Notes under the pieces: model-generated | The model's input: the letters and a program-made list of their open reading frames with translations, nothing else | The model's database searches: none | Told to the model about the DNA's origin: nothing | Shown here: in pieces, positions 13,100 through 24,319 of the stretch | Layout of the letters: each line of letters starts with the position of its first letter | How positions within the stretch are numbered: the stretch's first letter is position 1 | NCBI RefSeq assembly: GCF_022581195.2 | Contig: NC_061463.1 | Span: 9,548,001-9,612,000 of the forward strand | Origin: Helicoverpa zea | Taxonomy: Eukaryota > Arthropoda > Insecta > Lepidoptera > Noctuidae | Direction: 5' to 3' | DNA: 64,000 bases | Program-made: the position numbers and the translations under genes

Positions 13100-15060
13100 A
13101 GGGTGACTAACCGGGTTTGTTTGTGTTGCTGTTTAACCGACAATGAAAGAGCTTTTTTTTGTCGGAATATGTATTGTCAAAGACTATGTTATTTTTCAAC
13201 TTGTAAGGAAAAAGTATGATGCTGAAAGCCAATTTCCGGGCTGATATTGTAAGATCTCTGATTTTTGGTTTGTTTGTCCTCATAGATAACTAACTGTTGG
13301 CGAATGGAATGTCTGTGAAATGAAGTAAATAATAATATTTGGTTAGTACCTACTAGTTACCTAAAATATCAAACGTATAGTTAAATACTGATTAAGGTTA
13401 AGAATTGAATTGAAATAAATGAGACGTAGTTCATGTTAAGTAAAATACGGACCCATCATACTTCCTGTTTGCTAAAATCGAAGCAATTAGCCTTTCCAAC
13501 AGCAGCCTAAAACATAATTGTTCCAAAAGATTTTCTCTTCAATCCCAAACATTGTACAAAGTATACATAAGGAATAGCCTCCTTGCTGAACACGAAAAAT
13601 ATTTATGATTATGGCACAATTTAGCCAGAGATAATCTTATGAACCTGTGCCACCGGCACTTCCTATAATGGACGGCCCATCGTAAACTTTAAAATACTTT
13701 ATGGTTTAAAAAAAAGAAAAAGACGTTCGTCTATGTTTTAAGATGACATCTTTTTTGAAATAAGAAGGGTGGTTGTAAAACTATTTCTGCAGTCGGTGAC
13801 AGTCTATTCAGTATTAAAGATATTTTTAAAATATGTGAGAATTTTACTCATGTGATCTGCATTCCTTATTGTTTTTTAACATTTCTTATCCATATACATA
13901 TATATAAAGACACAAAGCCCATAAATTGTTCAAAAGCATTCCAGCTATCCGAAACTTAGCAGAGATTCCAGCTCAATGGGCCGATTTTTAATCCCCTCTA
14001 AGCTTACCTGAAGACTACACACAACTGCAAATTCTACAAGGGGTGGCAAACCTTCACTGGTAAGATAGCCATCGTTCTAAAATAAATATAAACAGGATTC
14101 ACAAGATTAGTCAGGATAATTTTCTATACAACCAATAAAAATATTCAACAACGACAAAACGTTATAAACTTACCGAATCTACACATAACATGACTTAGAT
14201 TCTGATAAACCTAACTGATTCAGTGAACTGAAAGTCAGTGTTTAATGAATATTTAAATATTTTTTTATCATAATTATTGATTGATCAGCAGTACCCAAAT
14301 AATTATTCCAAACAAAATAACCCAATAAACGGCACGCGTGCCCCAAGATTTTCCATGTTAGAGTGCCCTAACTATTCCAAGTTCTGCTGACCTAGTAATC
14401 CTACAGGCCCTCGTGAACAGTTCTTCACATACAAGGAAACTAACGAACACAATTCAACATCCTCTTCACTTGTTCCTCGCGGTTCCAGCTCATTAGTCTC
14501 ATAGCCTGATTTTACTAGGCTTCTAACCTTAATCTTGAATTGTTTTGTAAAGATTTCTTTGGGTACTTAGATTTTGTGGCAAGTAATCAATTAATGTTCT
14601 TAGTTTTTGGTGGTATAGAAGAGACAGCGACTTAAATCTTGAAAAAAAAGTTTATGAAAGTTGTTATGTATAAGCATACTTAATACGATAATAGCAGAGG
14701 ACTCCTCCTTAAACAATGACTTAAAATAGCTATAGTTTGTTGAAAAATTATTCGAAACTTATTAATTAATTAATTTATTTATTTATTTATACCTCTAATG
14801 TTTTGACAAGCACAATTCTACACCGTCACACAGTGCACATAGAGCAGCCGTTAAATCAAACTAAATCTCCTTTCGCCCTCACAAACCTAATCTAGTAGCC
14901 ACTTTACAAAACACTAATTACACAAGCCCAGACACGCTTATCTAAATTTATGAGAGAAATGCCTTATTTAAGTCAAATTAACCGTAATGAGTGGGCCGTT
15001 TCTAAAACTTCGTACACTTCATTATCTGTACTTTAATCTACTTTCATAGTTGGACGTGGG
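13100..15060. other. Gene-free stretch with one low-complexity run
   Basis: No gene recognised. It contains an (ATTA)n/(TTTA)n run at about 14761-14791. A weak minus-strand acceptor/donor junction lies near 14011-14012 (TCTTCAG against GTAAGC, with a poor pyrimidine tract). Otherwise I see nothing. Confidence 0.5.
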
Positions 15061-15068
15061 CTTGGTCT

Positions 15069-15388
15069 TTAAGCTACCCTTCCGATACAGGCGACAGTCG
15101 CAGCCAATGCGTCATTAGTTAAGGCGCTGAATGCCCAAATTGGCTTGTTTCAAACAATTTTTTGGCCAAATATCTCTTCTACGTAAATACGTACGAGAGA
15201 GAAAGAGAGTGTTTTGGGTAGTGGTGCATTCAGCCTCTTAAAGCATGGGCGTAGTAACTATTATAGTAATCTGTGGTATAGGCTTTCGTCTGTCATTGGT
15301 CGCGCGCGTTTGTTGCGCGTGTGGCTGTCGTAAGCTTCTAGTCGCGTGCGAATCACGATAGTCGCTTGTTTCGGAAGGGTATCTTTAA
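15069..15388. mobile_element. TTAA-flanked MITE with terminal inverted repeats
   Basis: The ends are inverted copies. On the left, TTAA is followed by GCTACCCTTCCGATACAGGC. The reverse complement of the right end gives TTAA followed by AGATACCCTTCCGAAACAAG. Similarity continues through GCGAC and TCG, for roughly 26 matches over 30 positions. TTAA at both borders (15069-15072 and 15385-15388) matches the target duplication of piggyBac-type elements. At about 320 bp with no open frame it is non-autonomous. The interior holds a GAGA run near 15201 and a CG-rich stretch near 15300. Superfamily assignment is inferred from TTAA only. Confidence 0.7.
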
Positions 15389-15399
15389 GAATTCAAGAC

Positions 15400-16470
15400 A
15401 GTTTTTTGTCGAAGCTACATTAAAAGTTTTGTTGTACCTTTTTGCATTTAATACAGATCATGTGCTTGTAAAAAATTATACAGACTAGTTTTTGTGATAC
15501 GTCTTCGAGCAATCAGATTTTTTGTGGCCTAACAATAGATGTCGTGTATTGATTTGGATTTTAGTTTGAAACTTACACAGCGGTTTTGTTTTTACTAGTT
15601 TTTATTATTACTAAGTTATTATGCAGTATGATAAACAGAACTAAGTTACCAGTGATTTGGACCTAGAAAGAAATCGTAAAATTCTCTCTGAACTCTGAAA
15701 CGAATTACTTAACTTCTCTATTTCTCTTATTTCAATCAACTATCTAGTGGTTGATTTGCTTACTAGAGATAGGATACTGAAATTAGCCCTATAAATCAAA
15801 AGATGAAATCCGCTGTTAATCTGTAGCTTATTACTTAACAAGAAGACTGAATATAGGAAACTGAAATCTATTATATAGTTTCTTAGTAAACATACAACAG
15901 ACAGATAGATATTTATATACTATATAGATATTTAGATATTATATAGTCGTAACAGCGTTTTGAGTATGATAGCCAGTAGGTTGGACTGCCCGTACTTGGG
16001 TCGATGTATTAATGTTCACATGAATATTGATACCTCGAGCCATGGGTCTGGCAGGGGGCGAGTAGAGTAAGGATTTTTATTTAGCTTTTATTTATTTTTA
16101 ATTTTGTTAACTAACATTAGTTTATAAGTTATTAACTACTAACAATGTGGATCTGTGTTATCTGAAAATAAATGTTTTATTATTATACTTAGTACTAAAG
16201 TTTAACTAACACACACAGATAATCCATTGATATTCTAGGCGGATATCGGTTGTTCCGATGCGAGTCTGATTAACATAGCAAATATCCGAATCGGATAATA
16301 GTGCCGTTGACGTAACCCGACTTGAAATGTGATGACGATACCAAATGGTAGATCAAAGAATTTTAATTGGGTTATGACTCTTGTGATCTATTTAAATGTA
16401 ACATTGAATTTATGAATTACTGTAGTATTCCTACTGTAGCAAACTATGACTCTCCCAGAATGATAAAATA
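15400..16470. other. Gene-free stretch, nothing recognised
   Basis: AT-rich sequence with a TATA/AGAT-type low-complexity patch near 15905-15950 (repeated ATAGATATTTA-like words). No coding or mobile-element signature recognised. Confidence 0.5.
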
Positions 16471-16474
16471 ACTA

Positions 16475-16731
16475 TCCTAACTAATATTATAAATCTGTCT
16501 GCCTGTCTTTTCTTCACGCCTAAACTAAAGAACCGATTTGTTTGAAATTTGGTATAGACATAGTTTGGAACTTGAGAAAGGACATATGACAGTTTTTATT
16601 ACAAAAAATATAAAAATAAAATTTATTCCGGACATTGAATGAATTTTTTCCGATTGCGCCATCTATTGGTCAAACCAAAAATCTGCCGGAAGTCACTATT
16701 CCACGCGAACGAAATCGCGGGCAAAAGCTAG
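16475..16731 (+). mobile_element. Helitron-like non-autonomous element, Lep1-like (copy 1)
   Basis: It starts TCCTAACTAATATTATAAAT and ends with a short hairpin (CGCG ... CGCG) followed by GCAAAAGCTAG. It is inserted between A and T, as Helitrons are. The body shares TTCTTCACGCCTAAACT, GAACCGATTTG and GCGCCATCTATTGGTC with copies at 45777-46053 and 52098-52367. This copy has lost most of the GTCT microsatellite near the 5' end and carries a small insertion before GCGCCATC. It resembles the Lep1 family as I recall it. It has no coding capacity, so movement would need an autonomous Helitron elsewhere. Confidence 0.85.
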
Positions 16732-17402
16732 TTGGTAATAAGTAATACAATCTTTCGCTCACTATAAGTCTTGGTAAGCCAAGATAATTCATGAAATATT
16801 TTTAAAAAAACTTACTACAATTTTAATCAAAGAAGACACAAGACTTTCAAATTCCTAATATTCAACAAACGTAAGCACGGTCTTAGTTCAAATCAAAATG
16901 AGTTACGAATATAGCAACAATCAGTACCTAATACCCTTCTAAAGTTCCTGATTCGTACTCCAATTTTGTTACCAAGTTTGACAAACCACCACGGCTGGTA
17001 TTTCGATCCTACAGAACTACTAGCTACATACAACCGCTATATACTTCCAATGTATTTGATCTGCACTCGGCACACATGCGGGCACTCGATTCAAGTCCGA
17101 ATGTCCACAACATTCCGATTGCACCGCAAATCGATTGCTTCCGACGTTGCTTGCAACTGTTGCGTCCGTTGCTACTTTGGGAATATCCGTTTTGGTAGTG
17201 TTATGAGTTTTATTGCGTTATGATTGAGTTGTATTTTGATTGGAGCAGGTTTTTTGTGTTCGTAGTTAAGCGTGGAATGATTGAATTGTATGTAATCTAA
17301 ACTGATATCATTTCTTTTTTGTTTGTTTGTATCCTAAAGGCTCTAAAAGTGCAGTATTTTGCCAAATTATTTCATTGCTGTGAATCTACATAATATGTTA
17401 GG

Positions 17403-17469
17403 CTATGTTTTATCCGGATACTGTAAGAAGATCCCACGGCACGTGGGTGACACCACAAGAAACAGCTAA
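17403..17469 (+). mobile_element. Decayed 3' end of a Helitron-like element (family B)
   Basis: GCTATGTTTTATCC, ATCCCACGG, GTGGGTGACACC and AAACAGCTAAG align in order with the 3' end of the intact family-B element at 51209-51408. The terminal CTAG has mutated to CTAA. The 5' part is missing. Confidence 0.6.
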
Positions 17470-18520
17470 GTAATATTAGTGTAACTTATCTTATAAGCAA
17501 CAAGTAAAATTATATAAGTAGTATCTACTGATTTCATTCTACAACCCAGCCAGATTGTGGTTCTCTTAACTCATAACATAAAATCCAAAAAAGGGCATAA
17601 CTACTGCATAATATTCAAATTAAATTACTTTGTTCCGAATAATTAATGTACCAAATAAATGGCCCGTGTGATTATGACCATAAACAAATCTGTATTAATT
17701 ATAAATCACAGTTGATAACAATTTCAACTAGTTGCCGGCTGTGGCAGTTTTATGGGCGAAATAAATGGCACCGCTAACTAATGTGTCGTTTTATATGAAA
17801 ATGCTGTAATATGGTGTGCGATACTCGTGGTTTCGGCAATGTTACAAAGCAAGATTCGGCTGATAATAAAATGTTTTAATTGAAAATAATAAATACATAA
17901 AAGGGAGCACTGAACATAAGTAGTATTAACGATGATATATTTTGATCCAAATTAAAAATGTGTTTAACCAAATTAATGCTCATTCAACACTAAAAGAACG
18001 GTCTGCGTGTCTTTACATGATTAATTGTAAAAGATTGCCGCGAAAACTGCTCTAGTTCTTGTTGCTGTGATGAGCCCTGGTCTTTTCGATACCAGTTACA
18101 TATGCTTTACTTTCCTTCAATGTACTTACTTTTTGTAACTAACATGTTACCAGTTACCATTAGTTAGATACACATTATGACCTAAGCAACCGTCTATACC
18201 GGCTCTAAATACACCCAAGCTTAGTTTAACGACGCCCATAAAAGCTGCCGTTGACAATACAAGACACCATTACATCATTACTCTCGAGTATCAACACCAT
18301 CATTAAGTACCATCTTAATGTTCGTGGCACCATGAGACGCTTCCTGAGACATTATTATGAGGCATTACACAGATATAATTGTTGTAAAATGACGCGTTTG
18401 CGACGACACGACGAAAGACGGTGGTGCATGGTCTGGTAGCAATAAAAATGGGAATGAGATGGGATGTTATGATGTAATTATGGGGGATAAGGTAAATTAT
18501 AGAATATTGGAATAATAAAT
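17470..18520. other. Gene-free stretch, nothing recognised
   Basis: No recognisable gene or repeat. The small open frame at 18251-18439 is rich in Arg/His but has no supporting signal. Confidence 0.5.
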
Positions 18521-18523
18521 TAA

Positions 18524-18927
18524 AGTTTAAAAAAACTAAAAAACACGCTTTTTATAGGAAAACGAACTAAAAAATAGAGAATAGATTTTAATGAATTTAA
18601 ATTAAGAAAAAAGTGTTAAAAATTTCAATGAATATAAATTAATAATAGTGTGAATACAAAAAAAATATTTAAAAAAAAGCGTGGGGTGCATGGTGTCAAT
18701 AGTTTTTTTATTGACAGATATGAGTACAGTGATTTTCATTTCGATAATATCTTAAAAAGCACCCCACGCTTTTTTTTAAATATTTTTTTTTGTATTCACA
18801 CTATTATTAATTTATATTCATTGAAATTTTTAACACTGTTTTCTTAATTTAAATTCATGAAAATTTATTTTCTATTTTTTAGGTCGTTTTTCTATAAAAA
18901 GCGTGTTTTTTAGTTTTTTTTTAAACT
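18524..18927. repeat. Long fold-back: ~166-bp inverted repeat around a 69-bp loop
   Basis: The left arm 18524-18689 and right arm 18759-18927 are nearly perfect reverse complements. Shared words include AACACGCTTTTTATA, GTGTTAAAAATTTCAATG, ATAGTGTGAATACAAAA and AAAAAAGCGTGGGGTGC. Differences are a few substitutions and homopolymer length changes. The loop 18690-18758 is unique sequence. High arm identity implies recent origin or gene conversion. A transcript across it would form a long double-stranded hairpin, a plausible endo-siRNA source. It forms the left part of the larger composite ending at 20165. Confidence 0.9.
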
Positions 18928-19185
18928 ATTATTTATTTTCTACTTTTTAGTTTGTTTTAAAACTATTATTTGTTTTGTAGAATTAAAATTCTCTTTAGTA
19001 TACAAAAATTTGTCAATATTAGAGAAAACGGCTAAAGATAATTATTAGAAATAAAAATTAACATCGAGTCCTGCCTTATCGACTGTAGAGAAAAATTCTA
19101 GAAAATTTTAATTAATTTTCTTACCTTATCGACTATAGATGAAAATTATATAAATTAACAAAAATCATATTTTGCAAATTGAAAA

Positions 19186-19244
19186 GCCTAGAAGTCGGTG
19201 TCTAATGGATGTTACTAAGTTAATTTTGCCACCGACTTCTAGGC
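19186..19244. repeat. Perfect 15-bp inverted repeat
   Basis: GCCTAGAAGTCGGTG (19186-19200) and CACCGACTTCTAGGC (19230-19244) are exact reverse complements around a 29-base loop. The AAGTCGGT core is the word repeated elsewhere in the enclosing element, so this may be an internal terminus or a binding site for its recombinase. Confidence 0.8.
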
Positions 19245-19403
19245 CGATGCACCTAAAATTAGTTTTTTTTTTTTTGCTTTTTAGTGTTTTGGGAAGTCTG
19301 GGTTTAATTTTTTAGGTTTAATTTTTTTTTAAAAAGATTATTTATTTAAAGCTTTTCAGTGATACGAATAGTTGTCACTATCCATACAAGTGGGAAGTTC
19401 TCA

Positions 19404-19770
19404 TCAATACAAAGAATATAAGTCCAAACGAGGTATTTTACATATTCAGTTGTCGAGTTCCCTCGACTTTCTCTGGTCTCCATCATCAGATCAGCTCCAA
19501 ACATTCACTGTTGCATAGGGCTTGTCAATACGAATAATTTAAGCCCAAACACGAGGTAGTTTACATATTCAGTTGTCGAGTTCCCTCGACTTTCTCTGGT
19601 CTCCATCATCAGGTCAGCTCCAAATCTTCACTGTTGCAAAGGTCTTGTCAATACAAATAATTTAAGCCCAAACACGAGGTAGTTTACATATTCAGTTGTC
19701 GAGTTCCCTCGACCCTCCCTGGTCTCCATCATCAGGTCAGCTCCAAATCTTCACAGTTGAATAGTGCTTT
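19404..19770. repeat. Tandem array, three units of ~121-123 bp
   Basis: Units begin TCAATAC at 19404, 19525 and 19648 and are nearly identical. Each contains ACATATTCAGTTGTCGAGTT, then CCCTCGAC, then CTCCATCATCAG. GTCGAGTTCCCTCGAC inside every unit folds into a 6-bp stem with a 4-base loop. A diverged fourth unit follows at about 19800-19870 (GCCCTCGATTTCTCAGG, CCATCATCAGATC). Arrays like this occur inside repeats of moths and butterflies. Confidence 0.9.
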
Positions 19771-20186
19771 TAGGCGTACACCTGAGTGTCAAGTTTTTAC
19801 CCTATGTATGCCTACAACTTTTGAAGGTTGCCCTCGATTTCTCAGGGTTTCCATCATCAGATCCTGACCTGATGACTATGGGACCAACTGGCAGCTATTC
19901 CGAGTCGAACAAAAAAAGAATCACGTAAATCGGTCTATAAACCTCTGAGTAATCGATGTGTATGTGTAACCTCCTCCTTTTTGGGAAGTCGGTTAAAATG
20001 GAATAATTTTATCAAATTAGTGTATTGTCATCGGTCCTCAATAAATCTACAAAGTTTGAACGAAATCTGGCCGTTTAAAGTGGGTCAAAATCGCGCCCAA
20101 AGAAGTCGGTTACAAACAAACATACAAACATACAGGTGAAGCTAATAAAAAGCGTGTAAAAAAGAATCCCTAGAATAATTCAGGTG

Positions 20187-20300
20187 AAGAGTTCGTGTGT
20201 TTGAATGCGAATCTCAGGAACTACTGGACCTCTTTGAAAAATTATTTCAATGTCAGATGGCAGATTTATTGAGGAAAGCTATAGTCGGCAAAACTAGGTA
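20187..20300 (+). mobile_element. Helitron-like family-B fragment
   Basis: GTTTGAATGCG, GGAACTACTGGACC, GATTTATTGAGGAAAGCTAT and a closing AACTAG follow the order seen in the family-B variant elements (compare 61362-61420 and the reverse of 42939-43096). The body is internally deleted. Confidence 0.5.
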
Positions 20301-20525
20301 CATATTAAAAATTTGTAAAATATCACTTATCCTACTCTAGAACTACAAACCATCTTCCATTAGCAAAACATTAACATTATTATCTGTTCATTGAACGAAA
20401 TATGTGCCTCTAGTTTACTCCTCGAACATGTGTGATTTCATTGTTTATTTTAATTCTCCTATTTTTATCTCCGAAACCTATAAACTGTTGATTTCTCGCT
20501 TACTATTCAAGAACTCGGCCTACTC

Positions 20526-20705
20526 AGTACCGGATGATTGTTTTTTTTTTTAAAGAAAATCTTGAATGCAATAAAAGTTTTCAGTAAGTCCAATACCGAC
20601 TATACAGACATACCAGATCTTTGTAATGTGCGTGGTACCATTCATCTCCATACTGATTTATGAGCCCAAACAAACTACCGACCGACTGAAAAGTTTTCAG
20701 TGTGT
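20526..20705 (+). repeat. Dispersed repeat, family D (copy 1)
   Basis: It shares TAATGTGCGTG, CATACTGATTTATGAGCC, CAAACAAACTA, CGACCGACT and AAAGTTTTCAG-type words in the same order with 54413-54565. A partial inverted copy lies at 27008-27062. No coding capacity is seen, and termini and class are unknown. A poly(T) run precedes it, so it may be a retroelement tail in minus orientation. Confidence 0.6.
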
Positions 20706-21392
20706 GGTTCTCTCAAACTGAATGAAGTATGAATAAAACAAAGCAGTATTGTAGGAACATTGTATCGAACCATCTGGCCGTGTAATGTAGAAGTTATTAA
20801 AATATTTATACTGTCGCGGTATGCCATTGAAGTGGGTTAAGGGGCCACATAAAATGTAACACGGTTTGAGCGGCGTAGGCGCGTCTTGGGTCCCGGGAAA
20901 CAAAGCGAGACTGTTTTTGCGATGACGATATTATTTTTTGGTAATGAACTTTATGTGGAAGCAATTCAGTGTTCAGTATCAGGACGTACTGTGTTAATAA
21001 GCTCCAAGAAAAATATAATATATCACAGGCAAATACTGATCTATGTAGGTACTCAGGTCCATATCATTAAAATATTTTACAAAGATTGATATCAGTTAAT
21101 TTCATACGATCCTCCATCAATTTCAATCGAAACCTGCTAGTAGTTTTCTCAACAAAAAAAAGTCTTAGATATCTTTCTTCTACGCCGGTACCACTGCCCG
21201 ATGTGATATTCCAATCCCAAACATTGGTTTTACATTTCTTTATCAATAGAGATAGGTACAAAACCTTTGCCATAACATAACCATAGACCGAAGGGTTCGA
21301 CCGCAAGATAACGACTCGCATCCATGTCAACGTTTTCAATTTCCATAAATATTTCCCAAATTGAGGTCAATTGGTAATAATAATGCTTCGGC

Positions 21393-21592
21393 TGTCATTT
21401 GAACATCTTTGGCAGTCGTTACGGGAAGTCAGAAGCCAGCAAATCTGACCACCAGTCTTACCTAGGGGTGTTGGTTTGCTTGGGTAACTAGGTTGAGGTC
21501 AGATAGGTAAAACACTGGTACTCAGCTGCATCAGGATAACTGGAAGCCGACCCCAACATAGTTGGGAAAAGGCTAGGCGGATAATGATGAAA
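21393..21592 (+). mobile_element. SINE, family 3, 3' two-thirds
   Basis: GCTGTCATTTGAACATCT, GGCAGTCGTTACGGGAAGTC, CAGAAGCCAG, GTTGAGGTCAGATAGG, ACTGGTACTCAGCTG and CCAACATAGTTGGGAAAAGG run to an ATAATGATGA tail. The same order appears in the copies at 24190, 35185, 37775 and 55327. The tRNA-like head expected at the 5' end is absent here. The ends resemble a common lepidopteran SINE with a (GAT)n tail. Confidence 0.75.
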
Positions 21593-21599
21593 ACACCAT

Positions 21600-24060
21600 A
21601 ATATCTTCATAGAAAACGTCATCTGAATTTGTGAGCGTGATTAAAAACAGCTGTTGCGTCTCAAAGATTATTTTATTACTTTAATTCGCTGACATAAATC
21701 TCTAGAATATTCCAAATATATCTCTTTTAGGATTATAAGGCGGCATTTTTGCAAAGTGAAATTCATTATGGCTGCAATATTTCAGCTGAATTTTGCTGTT
21801 ATACAAGCTTTACATACTGCGGTAAATGTGTATTTTTTGTAGCACTTTTATGAAATGTAGGTCATGTAAGAATTCTGAAATGAACGGTCAAGTAAATTAC
21901 TAGGTAAGTCAATTTATCTTTTAAACCCATGAGTGAAATATAAAATACTACATAATATCGGTATGCAACAATACTCTCTCTACCAAGGTAAAATACTTAA
22001 TTTACTATACATAATTTCATTGTTTCAATAGCAAAATTACCTGCCAATATGACATCACTAAAAGAGAACCCCAACACCATCAATATTCCAAAACAGTACT
22101 TAATTAAGAAACCTACTCAAGAAAAACTAAAATAAAACAACCATAAATATAATGTAACACATATCGATTCCTTAAATTGTTCCTCAAATAAAAATTATAG
22201 GCGGAATGTGATACGGAACGGCGCATTTGGGGTTCCGCGGCATCCAATATGATTTTAATGCCTACGTTTTATTTCTCCTCTGCAAGTTTTATTTTCTCTT
22301 ATTGCATATAAAAGGTAAGATTTCCAAGGTAAGCTCTTTGAATGCAGCGTTGCGGTTTCTATTTCATATTGCGGAGAAAATAAAGCGTTGCAGTAAGCTG
22401 TGTTTTGACTTACAAGAAATATGCATTCAGTTTGTCTTTAACTCGAGTCACGTTTAGAGGGAGATAAATTAATTATTTAAAGTTTGCTATATTTATATTG
22501 TTATTTGTATTTTAAACAAGTGGTCTGTTATTAGAAATGTAGTTTTTTATTATAAATCAGGCTGTGTAAGAACAGATTTCCCCTGTAAAAAAACTTTAAG
22601 TGTCGACATGTCGTTTCGGTAACGTGAGACTAAAGTAGTAATTTGTTATGCATCATGACGGGTGATTTAAAAATAACGACACTTTGATCACGTGCATTAT
22701 TTCTTCACAACTCTGCTTGCTACCGTATAAAGCAATTTACTTCCTTATTTAAGTGCTTTCAAATTAGGTACGGAACCTTGAATACCAGATTCCTTTGCAA
22801 GCCCATGAAAATATTGTTCTTGGCAAAAGGGCGTATGCGAGATGTATTCGATACGCAGTATATAAAATTTTACGCGTCTTTTGTTTTCGCTTTCTTTTAT
22901 TGTTATTAAACGGTTTATTATATTTGTTGTGTTATAAGTTTGAAGAGGTTTCCTTTTTTGTTGATTTTTGTTTACTTTGGTTGTTTTACGCCTGCTTCTG
23001 TCACATCTCATATAATATTAGCCATACTTTTCTTTATATTTGTTTATTTTATTTAAAAATGCATGTTTTCTTTAAAATAAATCTAAGAACGTACATAATA
23101 TAATAAAAGCACCAACAGTACGCTGATCATATTCTTAAGCTAAATTATTGTAGGTAGCTCTCAACATTTTCTTTAAACACAGCCCCAAGCTCAGACTTAA
23201 CAGAAAAAAGGCTCTAGACAAGAATTTATTTCTGTCTACTTAAGGCCTTTTCTTGTCATAAATTACTGAACATCTAATTTAGCGTTTAGTTTATTGGTCA
23301 TTTAGGAAAGACTAGGCTCTATTTTGTAGATTCATAGCCGTTTGTAAAGACAAGCAGATTTATATGATGAGTTATAGACAAAAAAAATCGAGAAAAGTTG
23401 TTAAATCTTTTGAGTTTTCTCGCTCTTGCTTTACTTGCTTGCAAGAGAAAAAAACTTCTGATGCAGATAACCCGATGCATTTAAAGTTTCTTACTTCAAA
23501 TGCATCGGGTTATCTGCTTCCAAAGTTGGAAGTTCTAAGCACTGTTCATCTTTAGTAAGTAAACAGAGCAGTTTGCTACCTGGTTATTTTAGAACTTTTA
23601 ATGAAAGTTCACGTACCTATAAAGTTTCGACGGATTTAGTTTGGGAATAAACTCATATGAAGAGAAGGCTAAATTGGAAATAGCTGCAGTAGTAATGCCT
23701 AATGTATCTTTGGTCTCTCTTGTTCGTATATCGACCAAACCACACTATGAATCTTTACTTAATAATATTTTAAATTAGAAAGTACCTAACACAGTCTATT
23801 AGTCTGTCAGGTTTGTTACGCTTTCAGAAAATGCCTGAACCGATTGCAATGAAGTGTATGGATGAAGCTTTAGATAATTTTCTCTATAGATATCAATTTT
23901 GACATTTTATCGTAAAAGCGTAACGCACTTTCACATGTATCGTACATAATAATTGATTAACAACGACACATAATGATAAATTTCAGGCACCGTAACAAAA
24001 GCCTTAGCTTTTCATTTGAGTATGCAGTTTATACAACGTATCGTACGTACACAAAGGGTT
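21600..24060. other. Gene-free stretch with one perfect hairpin
   Basis: No gene recognised. Open frames at 22227-22457 and 22745-23103 are hydrophobic or basic shadows of AT-rich sequence with overlapping frames on both strands. The only clear structure is the inverted repeat at 23463-23517. Confidence 0.5.
23463..23517. repeat. Perfect 20-bp stem with 15-base loop
   Basis: GCAGATAACCCGATGCATTT (23463-23482) and its exact reverse complement (23498-23517) flank a 15-base loop. An imperfect hairpin with TTTTCTC and GAGAAAA arms lies just upstream (about 23416-23451). The geometry resembles a small-RNA precursor or a DNA-binding palindrome. Perfect pairing is more typical of siRNA or recent inversion than of most conserved microRNAs. 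Confidence 0.85.
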
Positions 24061-24067
24061 CAAGAAG

Positions 24068-24158
24068 GATGGTGGGTTTTAGTCCGTGAGAGTCTGACAG
24101 TTCCTCATGCTGCTAATCCACGGCGGGAGAGATCATTCGATGAATTTCCCTAAAAAAA
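24068..24158 (-). repeat. Dispersed repeat, family C (inverted copy)
   Basis: GGTGGGTTTTAGTC, GAGAGTCTGACAG, CTCATGCTGCTAA and CCACGGCGGGAGAGATCATT match the reverse complement of 60205-60362 and 48895-49200. Non-coding, with undefined termini. Confidence 0.65.
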
Positions 24159-24189
24159 AAGTATCTAGCTTATTAAATGATTCATTTCA

Positions 24190-24312
24190 GTTCATCATCA
24201 TCATCATCCTCCGAGCCTTTTCCCAACTATGTTGGGGTCGGCTTCCAGTCTAACCGAATTTAGCTGAGTACCAGTGCTTTACAAGGAGCGATTGCCTATC
24301 TGACCTCCTCAG
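24190..24312 (-). mobile_element. SINE, family 3, 3' end with (GAT)n tail
   Basis: On the minus strand the sequence ends CCCAACATAGTTGGGAAAAG, then GCTCGGAGGATGATGATGATG. Upstream it contains AGTCTAACC-type and GGTACTCAGCT words in the family order. The (ATC)n run at 24193-24208 is the tail. The copy is 5'-truncated at about 24312 and lacks the RNA polymerase III promoter. Confidence 0.8.
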
Positions 24313-24319
24313 CTCATTA

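Larger units (their letters stand above)
18524..20165 (-). mobile_element. Composite non-coding element bounded by ACACGCTTTTTAT termini
   Basis: The left border carries AACACGCTTTTTATA (18542-18556). The right border read on the minus strand gives ACACGCTTTTTATT (20144-20157), so the ends are inverted. Between them lie the fold-back, a 15-bp inverted repeat, poly(T) tracts, the tandem array of about 122-bp units, and a block with repeated AAGTCGGTT words (19988, 20104). Similar AAGTCGGTT-rich sequence is common in lepidopteran repeats. No open frame is present. I do not know the superfamily. It could be one element or a nest of several. Confidence 0.5.

Noticed and set aside
16966..17223. 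85-codon frame with several Cys/His residues
   Set aside because: Spacing fits no zinc-binding domain I know, and no splice or promoter context supports it.
19404..19770. CRISPR-like array
   Set aside because: Units of about 122 bp are contiguous without unique spacers, and the context is eukaryotic.
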